Assembly (NCBI GenBank): GCA_016708435.1
Contig: JADJFV010000003.1
Span: 124,368-188,367 of the forward strand
Direction of reading: 5' to 3'
Origin: Leptospiraceae bacterium
Lineage (GTDB): Bacteria; Spirochaetota; Leptospiria; Leptospirales; Leptospiraceae
Length of the DNA stretch: 64,000 nucleotides
Shown one piece after another: positions 17,748-25,547 of the stretch. The first letter of the stretch is position 1, and the number at the start of each line of letters is the position of its first letter. Position numbers and translations under genes: made by a program. The notes under the pieces are model-generated. The model ran no database searches, was not told where the DNA came from, and saw nothing but the letters and a program-made list of their open reading frames with translations.

Positions 17748-18500
17748 ATGGAAAACGTTTTAGAAATTAAGAATCTTACTGTTTCAATTCTAGAAAATAG
17801 AATATTAAAAGACATTTCTGTTTCAATAGAAAGAAGTAAGATTACTGGAATGATTGGAGGCTCAGGTTCCGGAAAAACTACTCTTATTCGCACAATACTC
17901 AATATACAAATGCCTGAAGATGCAAAAATTGAGGGCGAGATTTTTATCAAAGGAGAAATTGCTAGTGCAGAAAACCGTATGTATGTGCAACCTGTTTTCC
18001 AAGATCCGGGGAGTTACTTCAATCCACGATGGAATTTACTTCAATGTTTAGAAGAGCCTTTGCATATTTTAACTTCTATTTCAAAGCAAGAAAAACTCGA
18101 AAGAATTAAACCCTTGATGAAGGAATTTTCTCTTTCGGAAAAATATTTATCTCAAAGTATAAAACGTTTTTCAGGCGGAGAATTACAGCGAATATCCTTA
18201 ATTAGGGCTATTCTTTGTAATCCGGAAGTCCTTCTCATGGATGAGCCGGTTAGTGGACTTGATCCCTTAATTCAAAAAGAAGCCTTGCGGCTTATACGGG
18301 AATTAAACTCGCAAAAGAAAATTACAATATTTTTAATATCGCATGATATAGATTTTATATCGAAGCTTTGTGATTTTGTATACGTAATTCAAAATGGTGA
18401 AATTGTAGAGAAAAATTTTACATCAAAAATATTGGACAATCCACAGAATGAATATACGAAGCTACTCTTACAATCACGCAACCTTGCAGAAGTAAAATAA
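17748..18500 (+). CDS. ABC transporter ATP-binding protein, oligopeptide/nickel type (orphan)
   Basis: A 250-residue ABC ATPase: Walker A GGSGSGKTT, Q-loop PVFQDPGSYFNPRWN, signature FSGGELQRISLIRAI, Walker B VLLMDEPVSGLD and switch His in LISHDID. The FQDP..SxNPR Q-loop is characteristic of the OppF/DppF/NikE group, which energises import of peptides, nickel or similar solutes together with a second ATPase and two permeases. None of those partners is adjacent: the neighbours are the KAP NTPase and ClpB. It lacks the C-terminal extension usual for Opp/Dpp ATPases. It may serve permeases encoded elsewhere, or have been recruited for another purpose. Confidence 0.85.
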   Translation: MENVLEIKNLTVSILENRILKDISVSIERSKITGMIGGSGSGKTTLIRTILNIQMPEDAKIEGEIFIKGEIASAENRMYVQPVFQDPGSYFNPRWNLLQCLEEPLHILTSISKQEKLERIKPLMKEFSLSEKYLSQSIKRFSGGELQRISLIRAILCNPEVLLMDEPVSGLDPLIQKEALRLIRELNSQKKITIFLISHDIDFISKLCDFVYVIQNGEIVEKNFTSKILDNPQNEYTKLLLQSRNLAEVK

Positions 18501-18514
18501 ATCGTAAAATGAAT

Positions 18515-18530
18515 TGTGATAAAAATCACC
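18515..18530. promoter_or_regulatory. CRP-like palindrome upstream of clpB
   Basis: TGTGA-TAAAAA-TCACC, nine of ten matches to the TGTGA-N6-TCACA pattern of CRP/FNR-family regulators, centred about 75 bases before the clpB start. A class III adenylate cyclase is encoded at the left edge of the window, but nothing shows that this site is used. Chance occurrence in AT-rich DNA is possible. Confidence 0.35.
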
Positions 18531-18597
18531 AAATAGAAATTTTTTTGGATTGTGAAAATATGATTGAAACGAATTTATAAAGTCAAATAATAAAGAT

Positions 18598-21180
18598 ATG
18601 AAATTAGATAAAATTACTCGAAAATTGGCGGAAGCATTTACTCATTCGATTCAATTTGCTGAAGAGCAAAATAATTCCGAGCAGACAGAAGAGCATATTA
18701 TATATTCGATATTAACCGATGATTCTGGTATGGGAGAAATTTTACTTTCTCATCTTAATCTTGATAGAATAAAGTTTAAGAATTTAGCAAAACAGGCTAT
18801 TACTAAATTGCCAAAGGTGCAGGGTGGGATGCATATAGAGCCTTCGAGAGGGCTTATGGCGGTGGTAAAACAAGCGGATACGATTCGAACTGAGTTGAAA
18901 GACGAATACCTGTCCACCGAGCATGTATTAGCCGCATTCCTATCTGATAGTAAAACAAATTTAAAAAGCGAATTCAATAGAGAAGGACTTAATTATAATA
19001 ATTTAACTACGAGCATTCGGAATTTAAGAAAAGGTAAAACTGTTATGGACGATTCACCTGAAACAAAAATTGATACATTGAAAAAATATGCACGGGATTT
19101 GAATGAGCAAGCAAGAAAAGGAAAACTAGATCCTGTAATTGGGAGAGATGAAGAGATAAGAAGAATTATACAAGTTCTTTCTCGTCGAACCAAGAATAAT
19201 CCGCTCATCATTGGCGATCCCGGTGTAGGCAAGACTGCCATTGTAGAAGGACTTGCCGGAAAAATTATTGCCGGAGATGTTCCAGATGGAATCAAGAGCA
19301 AATCCATATTTGCCCTTGATTTAGGAGCGATGATTGCGGGTGCAAAGTATCGAGGAGAATTTGAAGATCGCTTAAAAGCACTCTTAGATGAAGTAAAGAA
19401 TTCAGACGGAAATATTATTTTATTTATTGATGAAATCCACACTATCGTAGGTGCAGGTGCGACAGAAGGTTCTCTCGATGCATCTAATATGCTTAAGCCT
19501 GCACTCGCTCGTGGCGAATTACGGTGTATAGGCGCTACCACGCTCAAAGAGTATCAAAAATATATAGAGAAAGACGCTGCATTAGAGAGGAGGTTTCAAC
19601 CAGTTTTTGCTAAAGAGCCCACAATTGAGGAGACAATCATGATTTTGCGCGGCTTGAAGAGTAATTACGAATTGCATCACGGAATTCGAATTAAGGATTC
19701 TGCCATTATTGCTGCGGCGAATTTATCAAACCGTTATATAACTGATCGTTTTTTACCGGATAAAGCTGTTGATTTAATTGATGAGGCTTCCAGTAAGATG
19801 AGAATCGAAATGGATAGTATGCCTGAAAATATGGATCGAATGCAGAAAAAAATTCAATCCTTGAAAATAGAAAGAGAGGCATTAAAGAAAGAAAAGGATA
19901 AAGCATCTGTTTCTAGGTTAGAAGAATTAGAATCTGAACTTTCTAAAAATGAAGAAGAATTTTCCCTTATTCAAACAAAATGGAAAAGTGAGCGTGAAAA
20001 AATTCAAAAGATTAAATCTCTTAAAGAAGAATTTGAGAAATATAAAAATTTGGAAAAGGAAGCGGAACGTAATGGTAATTTGAATTTAGTTGCAGAGATT
20101 CGTTACGGTAAATTAATCGAAATTGATAAAGAGCTTTTTACGGCAAATCAAGAGTTATCGTCAGTGTATGGGCAGGATAGACTTCTTCGGGAAGAAGTTT
20201 CAGAGGAAGACATTGCAAATATCGTATCTCGATGGACAGGAATTCCTGTAAGTAAAATGCTACAAGGCGAGAAAGAAAAATTACTTCATATGGAAGATGC
20301 ATTAAAGGAGAGAGTGGTAGGACAAAATCACGCTATATCACTGTTATGCGAATCGATTCGAAGATCGAGAGCCGGGCTCAGTGATGGAACTCGACCAACT
20401 GGTTCTTTCTTATTATTAGGTCCTACGGGAGTTGGTAAAACGGAAACTGCTAAAGCTTTAGCTGCTTTTTTATTCGATGATCCAGCGGCAATTGTTCGAA
20501 TAGATATGAGTGAATACATGGAATCGCATTCGGTTTCCAAATTAATCGGAGCGCCACCTGGCTACGTTGGTTATGATGAAGGTGGGCAGCTAACGGAAGT
20601 TATTCGCAGAAGACCTTACAGCATAATATTGTTAGATGAAATTGAAAAAGCACATAAAGATGTTTTCAATATCTTCTTACAGTTGTTTGATGAAGGTCGG
20701 TTGACCGATGGAAAGGGAAGACTCGTAGATTTTAAGAACACAGTTGTTATAATGACTTCCAATATTGGCACTTCGATATTACAGGAAGATATTACGATAG
20801 AAGAAAAGGAAAGACTTATTGACAGAGAATTGAAGAAACAATTTAAGCCAGAGTTTTTGAATCGCTTAGATGAGATTGTTATTTATAATCGAATCGATGA
20901 ATCTGTGCTAGAAAAAATCGTTGAGATTCAATTGAAGGAATTGTCTGAGCGATTAAAGAATAGTGGTTTAGAAGTAAAGTATAGCTCCGAGCTAAAAAAG
21001 CATCTTTGTCAAACAGGATTTGATTCAGAGTATGGGGCACGACCACTCAAGAGACTCATTCAGCGCGAGCTTGGTAACTCTTTAAGCGAATTTATTTTGA
21101 AAGGAAATTACCAGCAAGGCACAAAATTGATAGCAGACTATAAAATGGGAGCTATTGAGTTAAGTTTTGATTCAAATTGA
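18598..21180 (+). CDS. clpB: ATP-dependent disaggregase ClpB (Hsp104/ClpB family)
   Basis: An 860-residue AAA+ chaperone. Residues 1-145 are the Clp N-domain (two repeats, FTHSIQFAEEQNNSEQTEEHII and STEHVLAAFL). The first AAA+ module has Walker A GDPGVGKT (about 205) and Walker B ILFIDEIHT; the coiled-coil middle domain spans about 395-530, diagnostic of ClpB rather than ClpA or ClpC; the second AAA+ has Walker A GPTGVGKT (about 607), MSEYMESHSVSKLIGAPPGYVGY and a C-terminal GARPLKRLIQREL arm. It threads aggregated proteins with DnaK help. Length is normal for the family. No CIRCE palindrome was seen upstream; a CRP-like palindrome lies about 75 bases before the start. Confidence 0.95.
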   Translation: MKLDKITRKLAEAFTHSIQFAEEQNNSEQTEEHIIYSILTDDSGMGEILLSHLNLDRIKFKNLAKQAITKLPKVQGGMHIEPSRGLMAVVKQADTIRTELKDEYLSTEHVLAAFLSDSKTNLKSEFNREGLNYNNLTTSIRNLRKGKTVMDDSPETKIDTLKKYARDLNEQARKGKLDPVIGRDEEIRRIIQVLSRRTKNNPLIIGDPGVGKTAIVEGLAGKIIAGDVPDGIKSKSIFALDLGAMIAGAKYRGEFEDRLKALLDEVKNSDGNIILFIDEIHTIVGAGATEGSLDASNMLKPALARGELRCIGATTLKEYQKYIEKDAALERRFQPVFAKEPTIEETIMILRGLKSNYELHHGIRIKDSAIIAAANLSNRYITDRFLPDKAVDLIDEASSKMRIEMDSMPENMDRMQKKIQSLKIEREALKKEKDKASVSRLEELESELSKNEEEFSLIQTKWKSEREKIQKIKSLKEEFEKYKNLEKEAERNGNLNLVAEIRYGKLIEIDKELFTANQELSSVYGQDRLLREEVSEEDIANIVSRWTGIPVSKMLQGEKEKLLHMEDALKERVVGQNHAISLLCESIRRSRAGLSDGTRPTGSFLLLGPTGVGKTETAKALAAFLFDDPAAIVRIDMSEYMESHSVSKLIGAPPGYVGYDEGGQLTEVIRRRPYSIILLDEIEKAHKDVFNIFLQLFDEGRLTDGKGRLVDFKNTVVIMTSNIGTSILQEDITIEEKERLIDRELKKQFKPEFLNRLDEIVIYNRIDESVLEKIVEIQLKELSERLKNSGLEVKYSSELKKHLCQTGFDSEYGARPLKRLIQRELGNSLSEFILKGNYQQGTKLIADYKMGAIELSFDSN

Positions 21181-21182
21181 AT

Positions 21183-21211
21183 TCTCCCGACTTAATTTGA
21201 TAATCGGGAGA
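21183..21211. terminator. Stem-loop between convergent clpB and HTH gene
   Basis: TCTCCCGA (21183-21190) and TCGGGAGA (21204-21211) form a perfect 8-bp stem with a 13-base loop, directly after the clpB stop and before the convergent regulator's end. No T-tract follows on either strand, so a bidirectional terminator is plausible but not certain. Confidence 0.5.
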
Positions 21212-21227
21212 GTTGGTTGGGACTAAA

Positions 21228-21653
21228 TTAGTATTGAACAGTAGCTAGAAAAAGCTCTGATTGTTCCATTTTGAAAACTTTTGATGCTAATTGCTTGAAT
21301 TCTTCCGTAGGTTCAAGTAAACCAAGTTCTACTTTGGAAAGAAAAGGAGTAGAAACTTTTAGTTTTTTTGCCATGTCATACTGTTTGATTCCCATTTCTC
21401 TTCTTTTTGCCCAGAGCTTATTTGTAAGTCCAGTGCTAAATTCAGGAAAAATTTCTTCAACAGGGTGATCATTAAAAAGCTTTTCAAGGGAAGTTTTAAG
21501 AAATTTTGCAACATTTACCTTAAACCTCTCTGTCGGTTCCTGGCTATCAGTTTCAATTTTTGATAAGTAACTAGGGGACACGCCAAGTGCTCTCGCCATA
21601 TCATACTGTTTGATTCCTCTTTTTTTTCTAAGCATGTAAATATGATTTTTCAT
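21228..21653 (-). CDS. Tandem-HTH (XRE/Cro-CI) transcriptional regulator
   Basis: A protein of about 141 residues made of two XRE-type helix-turn-helix domains. The first (MLRKKRGIKQYDMARALGVS) and second (WAKRREMGIKQYDMAKKLKVS) share the run GIKQYDMA and a following SxLSKxE recognition-helix pattern, so the gene arose by internal duplication. There is no separate ligand-binding domain. I prefer ATG 21653, which has AGAGG nine bases upstream, over the ATG at 21674, which has none; the longer form adds seven residues. A monomer with two HTHs could bind an inverted or direct repeat without dimerising. The AT-rich 190-base region upstream has two TTTGATAAAAA copies that could be operators. Confidence 0.85.
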   Translation of the reverse strand: MKNHIYMLRKKRGIKQYDMARALGVSPSYLSKIETDSQEPTERFKVNVAKFLKTSLEKLFNDHPVEEIFPEFSTGLTNKLWAKRREMGIKQYDMAKKLKVSTPFLSKVELGLLEPTEEFKQLASKVFKMEQSELFLATVQY

Positions 21654-21806
21654 GAATGTTAACCTCTTCGGCATTTATACTAGACTTGTTTTTTAATTCA
21701 AGAAAATATTTACAAAATAATAAGTTTTTGATAAAAAAAAATTATTTACTAATCGCAAAATGCAAGATTTGATAAAAAGATATGAAAAATAAAAAATTTA
21801 CTAGAA

Positions 21807-21846
21807 AAACAAGAGAATATTAGTTTATTCTAATATTCTCTTGTTT
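21807..21846 (-). terminator. Rho-independent terminator of the SurA-like lipoprotein operon
   Basis: A perfect 17-bp stem (AAACAAGAGAATATTAG, 21807-21823, with its complement 21830-21846) around a six-base loop, 20 bases beyond the stop of the minus-strand lipoprotein gene. On the minus strand it is followed by a T-rich run, as expected of an intrinsic terminator. Confidence 0.75.
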
Positions 21847-21866
21847 GCAAATTGCAAAGAGGGGAG

Positions 21867-23339
21867 TTAGACTGAGCCGGCTTTTAACTTGTCGGTATGA
21901 ATTTTTAAATGATAATCTGACTTTAGCTTCTCAATTTGTTTCTGCATTTCCCCTTTGATTTTGGCAGTGCGAAGTTCTTCTCTAATTTTTTCTTTTACCT
22001 GATCGAAAGGCATTGGATCTCTTTTATTTGGATTCGACTTTGATGGGCTAGAATAAGCATAAAGCTTTCCAGCCTCATAGGTATCTTTCAATTCTTGCTC
22101 CGAAATTGGTGCTTGTAAGTCCTGTAAATCTCTTACGAAGAACGACCATGAAATATTCTTTTTCCAAAGCGATAGGCTACTTTCAAACTTTTCAGATGAC
22201 TTCAAGTTTTTTACTTCAGCATTATCAGATAGAAGAGTAATTGGTAAAATGGCTGAATTAAAAAAATAAAGAAGTTCTTTCGTTGGCGGCGAATAGCTAT
22301 TAGGCTTCATATTGACTTTTGCATATTCACTTTTTATATCTGCGATCGTATAGGTCTTATCTCCTTTTGTATAAATGGGAGTAGTGTCTACGAGTTCGCC
22401 TTCCGAGAGTGTTGACATTTCTTTTGAGAATTGAATACCACTTTCTTTGGAGATTTTTTCATATTCTTCATTCCAGATTAAAGCCTGTAACTGTTCTTTG
22501 TATCTATCTCCAATCATCTTTGCTTCTTTTTCTAGTTTAACTTCATCTCCTATGTAATAATCAGCTAGTTGTTTTTGATCATCTGCTGCTGTTGCTTTAA
22601 AATCTTTAGCCAGTGTTTGAAACTCTTTAAACTTCTTAGATAGATAGGATTCCAAATCTGCTGCTTTCATTTTCTTTACTTCAATGATGCGGTAGACAAA
22701 TAAATCTCCATTGAATTCTTTTTTGGCAAAGGTTTGTAGCAGATTACTCTTATAGGATTCGATCAAAATTTCACGGAGAATATTTTCTTCAGAGCAATTC
22801 ATACACTGAGGCTCTAATAGTCCGCTGATAGGTCTACGTCCTTCTTCTTCTGTTTCTTTGGAAACATAGGCATTGATTTCTTTATCTGACTTTAATTTTT
22901 GTAAATCACTTAGAACACGATCTGCCTTAACAGAATTTGGATTTCCATTTGCATCTTTTTTTATGTAGAGCATTTGACCTGATACTAATTCCATTTCTTT
23001 GGATTTGAGTCCTTTCTCTATAAAGTTTTTTCGATAGAGGTTAACTAAGAGTTGCTTCTCTTTTAGAGCAAGAATAGATTTATAAATATCTGTGTTTTGA
23101 TGACCTTTTTTATTTGTTTCGATTTCTACAATAGATTGAACTGCGATAGTTTCTAAAACCGAGGTTTGATATTTTATTGCAGTAGTATTATTGTCTATAG
23201 CCAATTCGTGATTGGGATAAAATTCCCTAAACTCTTTTCTTTTGACAATGCCACCATCAAAAATGGCTAGCTCTTCTTCTCCTGATCTGCATGTAGCAAA
23301 TAAAGAAGCAATTAATAAAATAATAAATATTCTTTTCAT
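21867..23339 (-). CDS. SurA/PpiC-like lipoprotein, putative periplasmic folding factor
   Basis: A 490-residue lipoprotein: MKRIFIILLIASLFATC is a signal peptide with lipobox, Cys17 lipidated. The following DGGIVKRKEFREFY resembles the start of SurA or PrsA-type chaperone domains (a 'value-of-the-export' strand then helices), and the C-terminus (EEQLKDTYEAGKLYAYSSPSKSNPNKRDPMPFDQVKEKIREELRTAKIKGEMQKQIEKLK) has the SurA-like helical arm. A complete parvulin PPIase domain with its active-site residues is not evident. The expected role is chaperoning outer-membrane or surface proteins. It lies six bases after the upstream small gene in an operon and is followed by a strong terminator. Two cysteines in CMNC (about residue 180) are unusual. 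Confidence 0.6.
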   Translation of the reverse strand: MKRIFIILLIASLFATCRSGEEELAIFDGGIVKRKEFREFYPNHELAIDNNTTAIKYQTSVLETIAVQSIVEIETNKKGHQNTDIYKSILALKEKQLLVNLYRKNFIEKGLKSKEMELVSGQMLYIKKDANGNPNSVKADRVLSDLQKLKSDKEINAYVSKETEEEGRRPISGLLEPQCMNCSEENILREILIESYKSNLLQTFAKKEFNGDLFVYRIIEVKKMKAADLESYLSKKFKEFQTLAKDFKATAADDQKQLADYYIGDEVKLEKEAKMIGDRYKEQLQALIWNEEYEKISKESGIQFSKEMSTLSEGELVDTTPIYTKGDKTYTIADIKSEYAKVNMKPNSYSPPTKELLYFFNSAILPITLLSDNAEVKNLKSSEKFESSLSLWKKNISWSFFVRDLQDLQAPISEQELKDTYEAGKLYAYSSPSKSNPNKRDPMPFDQVKEKIREELRTAKIKGEMQKQIEKLKSDYHLKIHTDKLKAGSV

Positions 23340-23345
23340 AATGTT

Positions 23346-23702
23346 TTAATACCTGTGAACCTTTCTCTCTTTTTTTTGCGGAGGTGACTCCCTATTTTCT
23401 TGGTTTTTATTTTCAATTGTTGGAATATTGGTTATATCTTCGATTAAATTCTTGAAGCTTTTTTCTTCTGATTGGTTTCTAATGTAAATAGATTTTGGTA
23501 TGTCTACTTCCAAATCTAGAATAGAATCTTTTATGGATTTTAATTTCAAAATTTCATCTGAAATGCTCTTTTTTAAAGTATAACTATAATCTCGGTTATC
23601 GCTAATGGTTTGATTTGTTTTGCTCAATTCATCGATATCTCTGTCTATTGCTGAAAACAATTTTAGGACATCGGTAACTTTAATTTTAACAAACTCTTTC
23701 AT
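23346..23702 (-). CDS. Hypothetical coiled-coil protein upstream of the SurA-like lipoprotein
   Basis: About 118 residues from ATG 23702 (MKEFVKIKVTDVLKLF); an in-frame start at 23729 would add nine residues. No signal peptide and no family I recognise. The body is a helical, heptad-like region (AIDRDIDELSKTNQTISDNRDYSYTLKKSI), the tail is charged and Lys/Pro-rich. It precedes the SurA-like lipoprotein by six bases, so the two are probably one operon. Function unknown; the length, charge and absence of cysteines suggest a cytoplasmic structural or regulatory protein. Confidence 0.6.
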   Translation of the reverse strand: MKEFVKIKVTDVLKLFSAIDRDIDELSKTNQTISDNRDYSYTLKKSISDEILKLKSIKDSILDLEVDIPKSIYIRNQSEEKSFKNLIEDITNIPTIENKNQENRESPPQKKERKVHRY

Positions 23703-23825
23703 AGCTAAATTCGATGATTGTTTTACCAATCAATCTAGCAAGAATGAAAAGACCTAGCGATTAATTTTTTAATGTTTAGAAAATATATATTTGTATTTCA
23801 AAGGTAAATTTTTTTGGATGTTCCT

Positions 23826-24182
23826 ATGAGCTTACATGAAATTGAAGTGCAGGTCGAGAAAATTGACAATATTTTCGTGATGCGACTAGAAGGGTCGATT
23901 TCTTCTTTTACCTACAAGAAGTTTATAGAGGAAGTCAGAAAGTGTAATCGTAAGGGTGGACTTATCATTGATATGGAAGAGGTTACTGCCATTTCCTCGA
24001 TGGGTATCGCTGCTCTTAAGGAAATCAGCGATATGAGTTATAAGTCAGGAAATAAAATCGTATTCCTAAATCTATCAATGAACGTTAAGCAATCGCTTCA
24101 AATGGTAGGGCTCAGTAAAGTGTTCAATGTCGCGCCGAATGAGGAGCTGGCAATGAAGATGGCATCTAAACCAAGCAGGTAA
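23826..24182 (+). CDS. STAS-domain anti-sigma-factor antagonist (SpoIIAA-like)
   Basis: A 118-residue single STAS domain. I choose ATG 23826 (MSLHEIEVQVEKI); the in-frame TTG at 23814 would add four residues. The core follows the SpoIIAA pattern: MRLEGSISSFTYKKF, GLIIDMEEVTAISSMGIAALKEI, where a Ser of ISSMG is the expected phosphorylation site, and IVFLNLSMNVKQSLQMVGLSKVF. Such proteins bind an anti-sigma kinase when unphosphorylated and are reactivated by SpoIIE-type phosphatases, of which two are encoded at 6.6 and 10.3 kb. No anti-sigma kinase or sigma factor is in the window. The lipid-kinase gene starts three bases after the stop. Confidence 0.88.
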   Translation: MSLHEIEVQVEKIDNIFVMRLEGSISSFTYKKFIEEVRKCNRKGGLIIDMEEVTAISSMGIAALKEISDMSYKSGNKIVFLNLSMNVKQSLQMVGLSKVFNVAPNEELAMKMASKPSR

Positions 24183-24185
24183 TAA

Positions 24186-24923
24186 ATGGGTATTTTTAAT
24201 TACAAAAGAAAACTTTTTCATCTATTAGGATTTATTCTTCCTTATTTGTATTATATTGATATTTTTAAGGATGCTTTCGGCTTAACAAATGCATCGAGAG
24301 CAATTATTTTTTCCATTCTCATGTTTCAGGGATTGGTCTTAGTCACAACCGAATATCTAAGACTAAAAAACCTATCTTTTAAAAAATGGTTTTCTGAAAA
24401 CTTCGGAGCGCTTATGAAGAAGGAAGAAGAAACTAGAATGAATGCGACTATTCCCTATATGCTCTCTAATGCAATTGTAGTTTTATTCTTTCCACCTGAA
24501 TTTTATTTTTTCGCGGTCGGTTTTTTACTGATTGGAGATCCTGTCGCTGCTTTCTTCGGAGCGAATTATGGCAAATACCGATTCTACAACGGCAAATCCT
24601 TAGTTGGCGTTGTATCCTTTATTATTGCAGCTTGTCTTGTTGGTCTTCTTTTTATGCTAATTTTTCAAAATACTAAAGAAGGATCTTTATTTGCCCTTTT
24701 CACTCAAAATGGACTCAATTACAAAGCACTGATCGCAGTCCTACTGTCAGCTATCGTTTCGGGGCTAACAGAGTTTTTCTCCGGTCATGCCTGGAATGGG
24801 TTTTTAGATGATAATCTTACTATTCCACTGGCGGCAGCGTTTACTCTAGCGGTCGCATTTGTTCTTTTATTTGGAATCAATGTAAATGAAATCTTTTTTC
24901 CCGTGATGGATTTGTATAAATAG
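24186..24923 (+). CDS. CTP-dependent diacylglycerol/polyprenol kinase-like membrane protein
   Basis: A 245-residue polytopic membrane protein with about seven helices. It has the signature of the DGK1/dolichol-kinase (SEC59) group: KRKLFHLLGFILPY at the start, GDPVAAFFGANYGKYRFYNGKSLVG in the middle (conserved GD, GK and GKS) and a late HAWNGFLDDNLTIPL segment. Members phosphorylate isoprenoid alcohols or diacylglycerol with CTP. In bacteria the usual proposal is polyprenol salvage or lipid recycling; the exact substrate cannot be read. Three bases separate it from the STAS gene, suggesting an operon. Confidence 0.8.
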   Translation: MGIFNYKRKLFHLLGFILPYLYYIDIFKDAFGLTNASRAIIFSILMFQGLVLVTTEYLRLKNLSFKKWFSENFGALMKKEEETRMNATIPYMLSNAIVVLFFPPEFYFFAVGFLLIGDPVAAFFGANYGKYRFYNGKSLVGVVSFIIAACLVGLLFMLIFQNTKEGSLFALFTQNGLNYKALIAVLLSAIVSGLTEFFSGHAWNGFLDDNLTIPLAAAFTLAVAFVLLFGINVNEIFFPVMDLYK

Positions 24924-24945
24924 AGTTGTCGAAAAATTATTAAAT

Positions 24946-25027
24946 TTGTCATGGTGAGGCTCTCGAATCCATGACTTTATTGAGTAAAGTCGCCCTTCGC
25001 TCAGTGCAAGTAGCCTCAGGGTGACAA
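24946..25027. repeat. Large imperfect hairpin repeat between convergent genes
   Basis: The ends TTGTCA-TGG-TGAGGCT (24946-24961) and AGCCTCA-GGG-TGACAA (25012-25027) are complementary except for the central three bases; inside, GACTTTA (24973-24979) pairs with TAAAGTC (24985-24991). The whole 82 bases can fold back. The CCTTCGCTCAGTG motif resembles a dispersed intergenic repeat class known from many genomes. Being between convergent genes, it could act as a bidirectional terminator. Confidence 0.6.
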
Positions 25028-25064
25028 TGGTTTAATGTAAAAACTCAAATTCTTTACAAACACG

Positions 25065-25547
25065 CTAAATTTTTTCAATGTTCTGTCTAGCTTTGGCAGA
25101 AAGATAGGAATCCAAAATATTTCCAGAAAGCGAAATCTTTCTGGATAATCCCCATTTGGCGCGAACACGGTCTCTAATTTCTGAGCATAAACGAACATTG
25201 TCTTTTTCAATTTCTTTAAATCTAAAGCCGGCAATTTCTTTTAGAAGTAAGTCTACTCGCAGGGAATAAAGATAGTCCAATATTTCTTTTAAATATTTCA
25301 TTCGATCTTTTGTATTTTCATCTCCCAGGATAGAAATTCCCGTGAAACCCATAAGGTTAATATAAAAGTTTATAATCTGTGTGTTTAAGATTTCAGATTT
25401 AAGTGGATGTTCTCTTAATTCTACTTTGTATTTTTTTACGAGAGCAGTAGGAAAATAATCGTAATACAATTCGGGGAAGTCTTCGATATGGAAAAAATTT
25501 TCACGAATAGACTCGTTGTATAATTCCATTTTAGCATAGGAAAGCAA
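25065..25547 (-). CDS. NAD-glutamate dehydrogenase, C-terminal part of a frameshifted gene
   Basis: The ORF begins at an internal TTG; its first residues, LLSYAKMELYNESI, match the start of the helical C-terminal domain of the large (GDH180-type) NAD-dependent glutamate dehydrogenases. Upstream in the same frame the sequence reads IPKPVLCV, continuing the family consensus, while the main ORF (25531-29079) drifts out of frame and stops after SEACPLRLAFLC. A single extra base near the GGG/CCC run at 25573-25575 explains the break. About 160 residues lie in this part. It should be read as the end of one dehydrogenase of about 1338 residues. Confidence 0.8.
   Translation of the reverse strand: MLSYAKMELYNESIRENFFHIEDFPELYYDYFPTALVKKYKVELREHPLKSEILNTQIINFYINLMGFTGISILGDENTKDRMKYLKEILDYLYSLRVDLLLKEIAGFRFKEIEKDNVRLCSEIRDRVRAKWGLSRKISLSGNILDSYLSAKARQNIEKI

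Noticed and set aside
18993..19547. 184-codon ORF antisense to clpB
   Set aside because: It lies entirely inside a highly conserved coding region on the other strand; long open antisense frames are expected there.
21674..21674. ATG 21674 as the start of the tandem-HTH regulator
   Set aside because: It has no ribosome site, while ATG 21653 has AGAGG upstream; a leaderless start remains possible.
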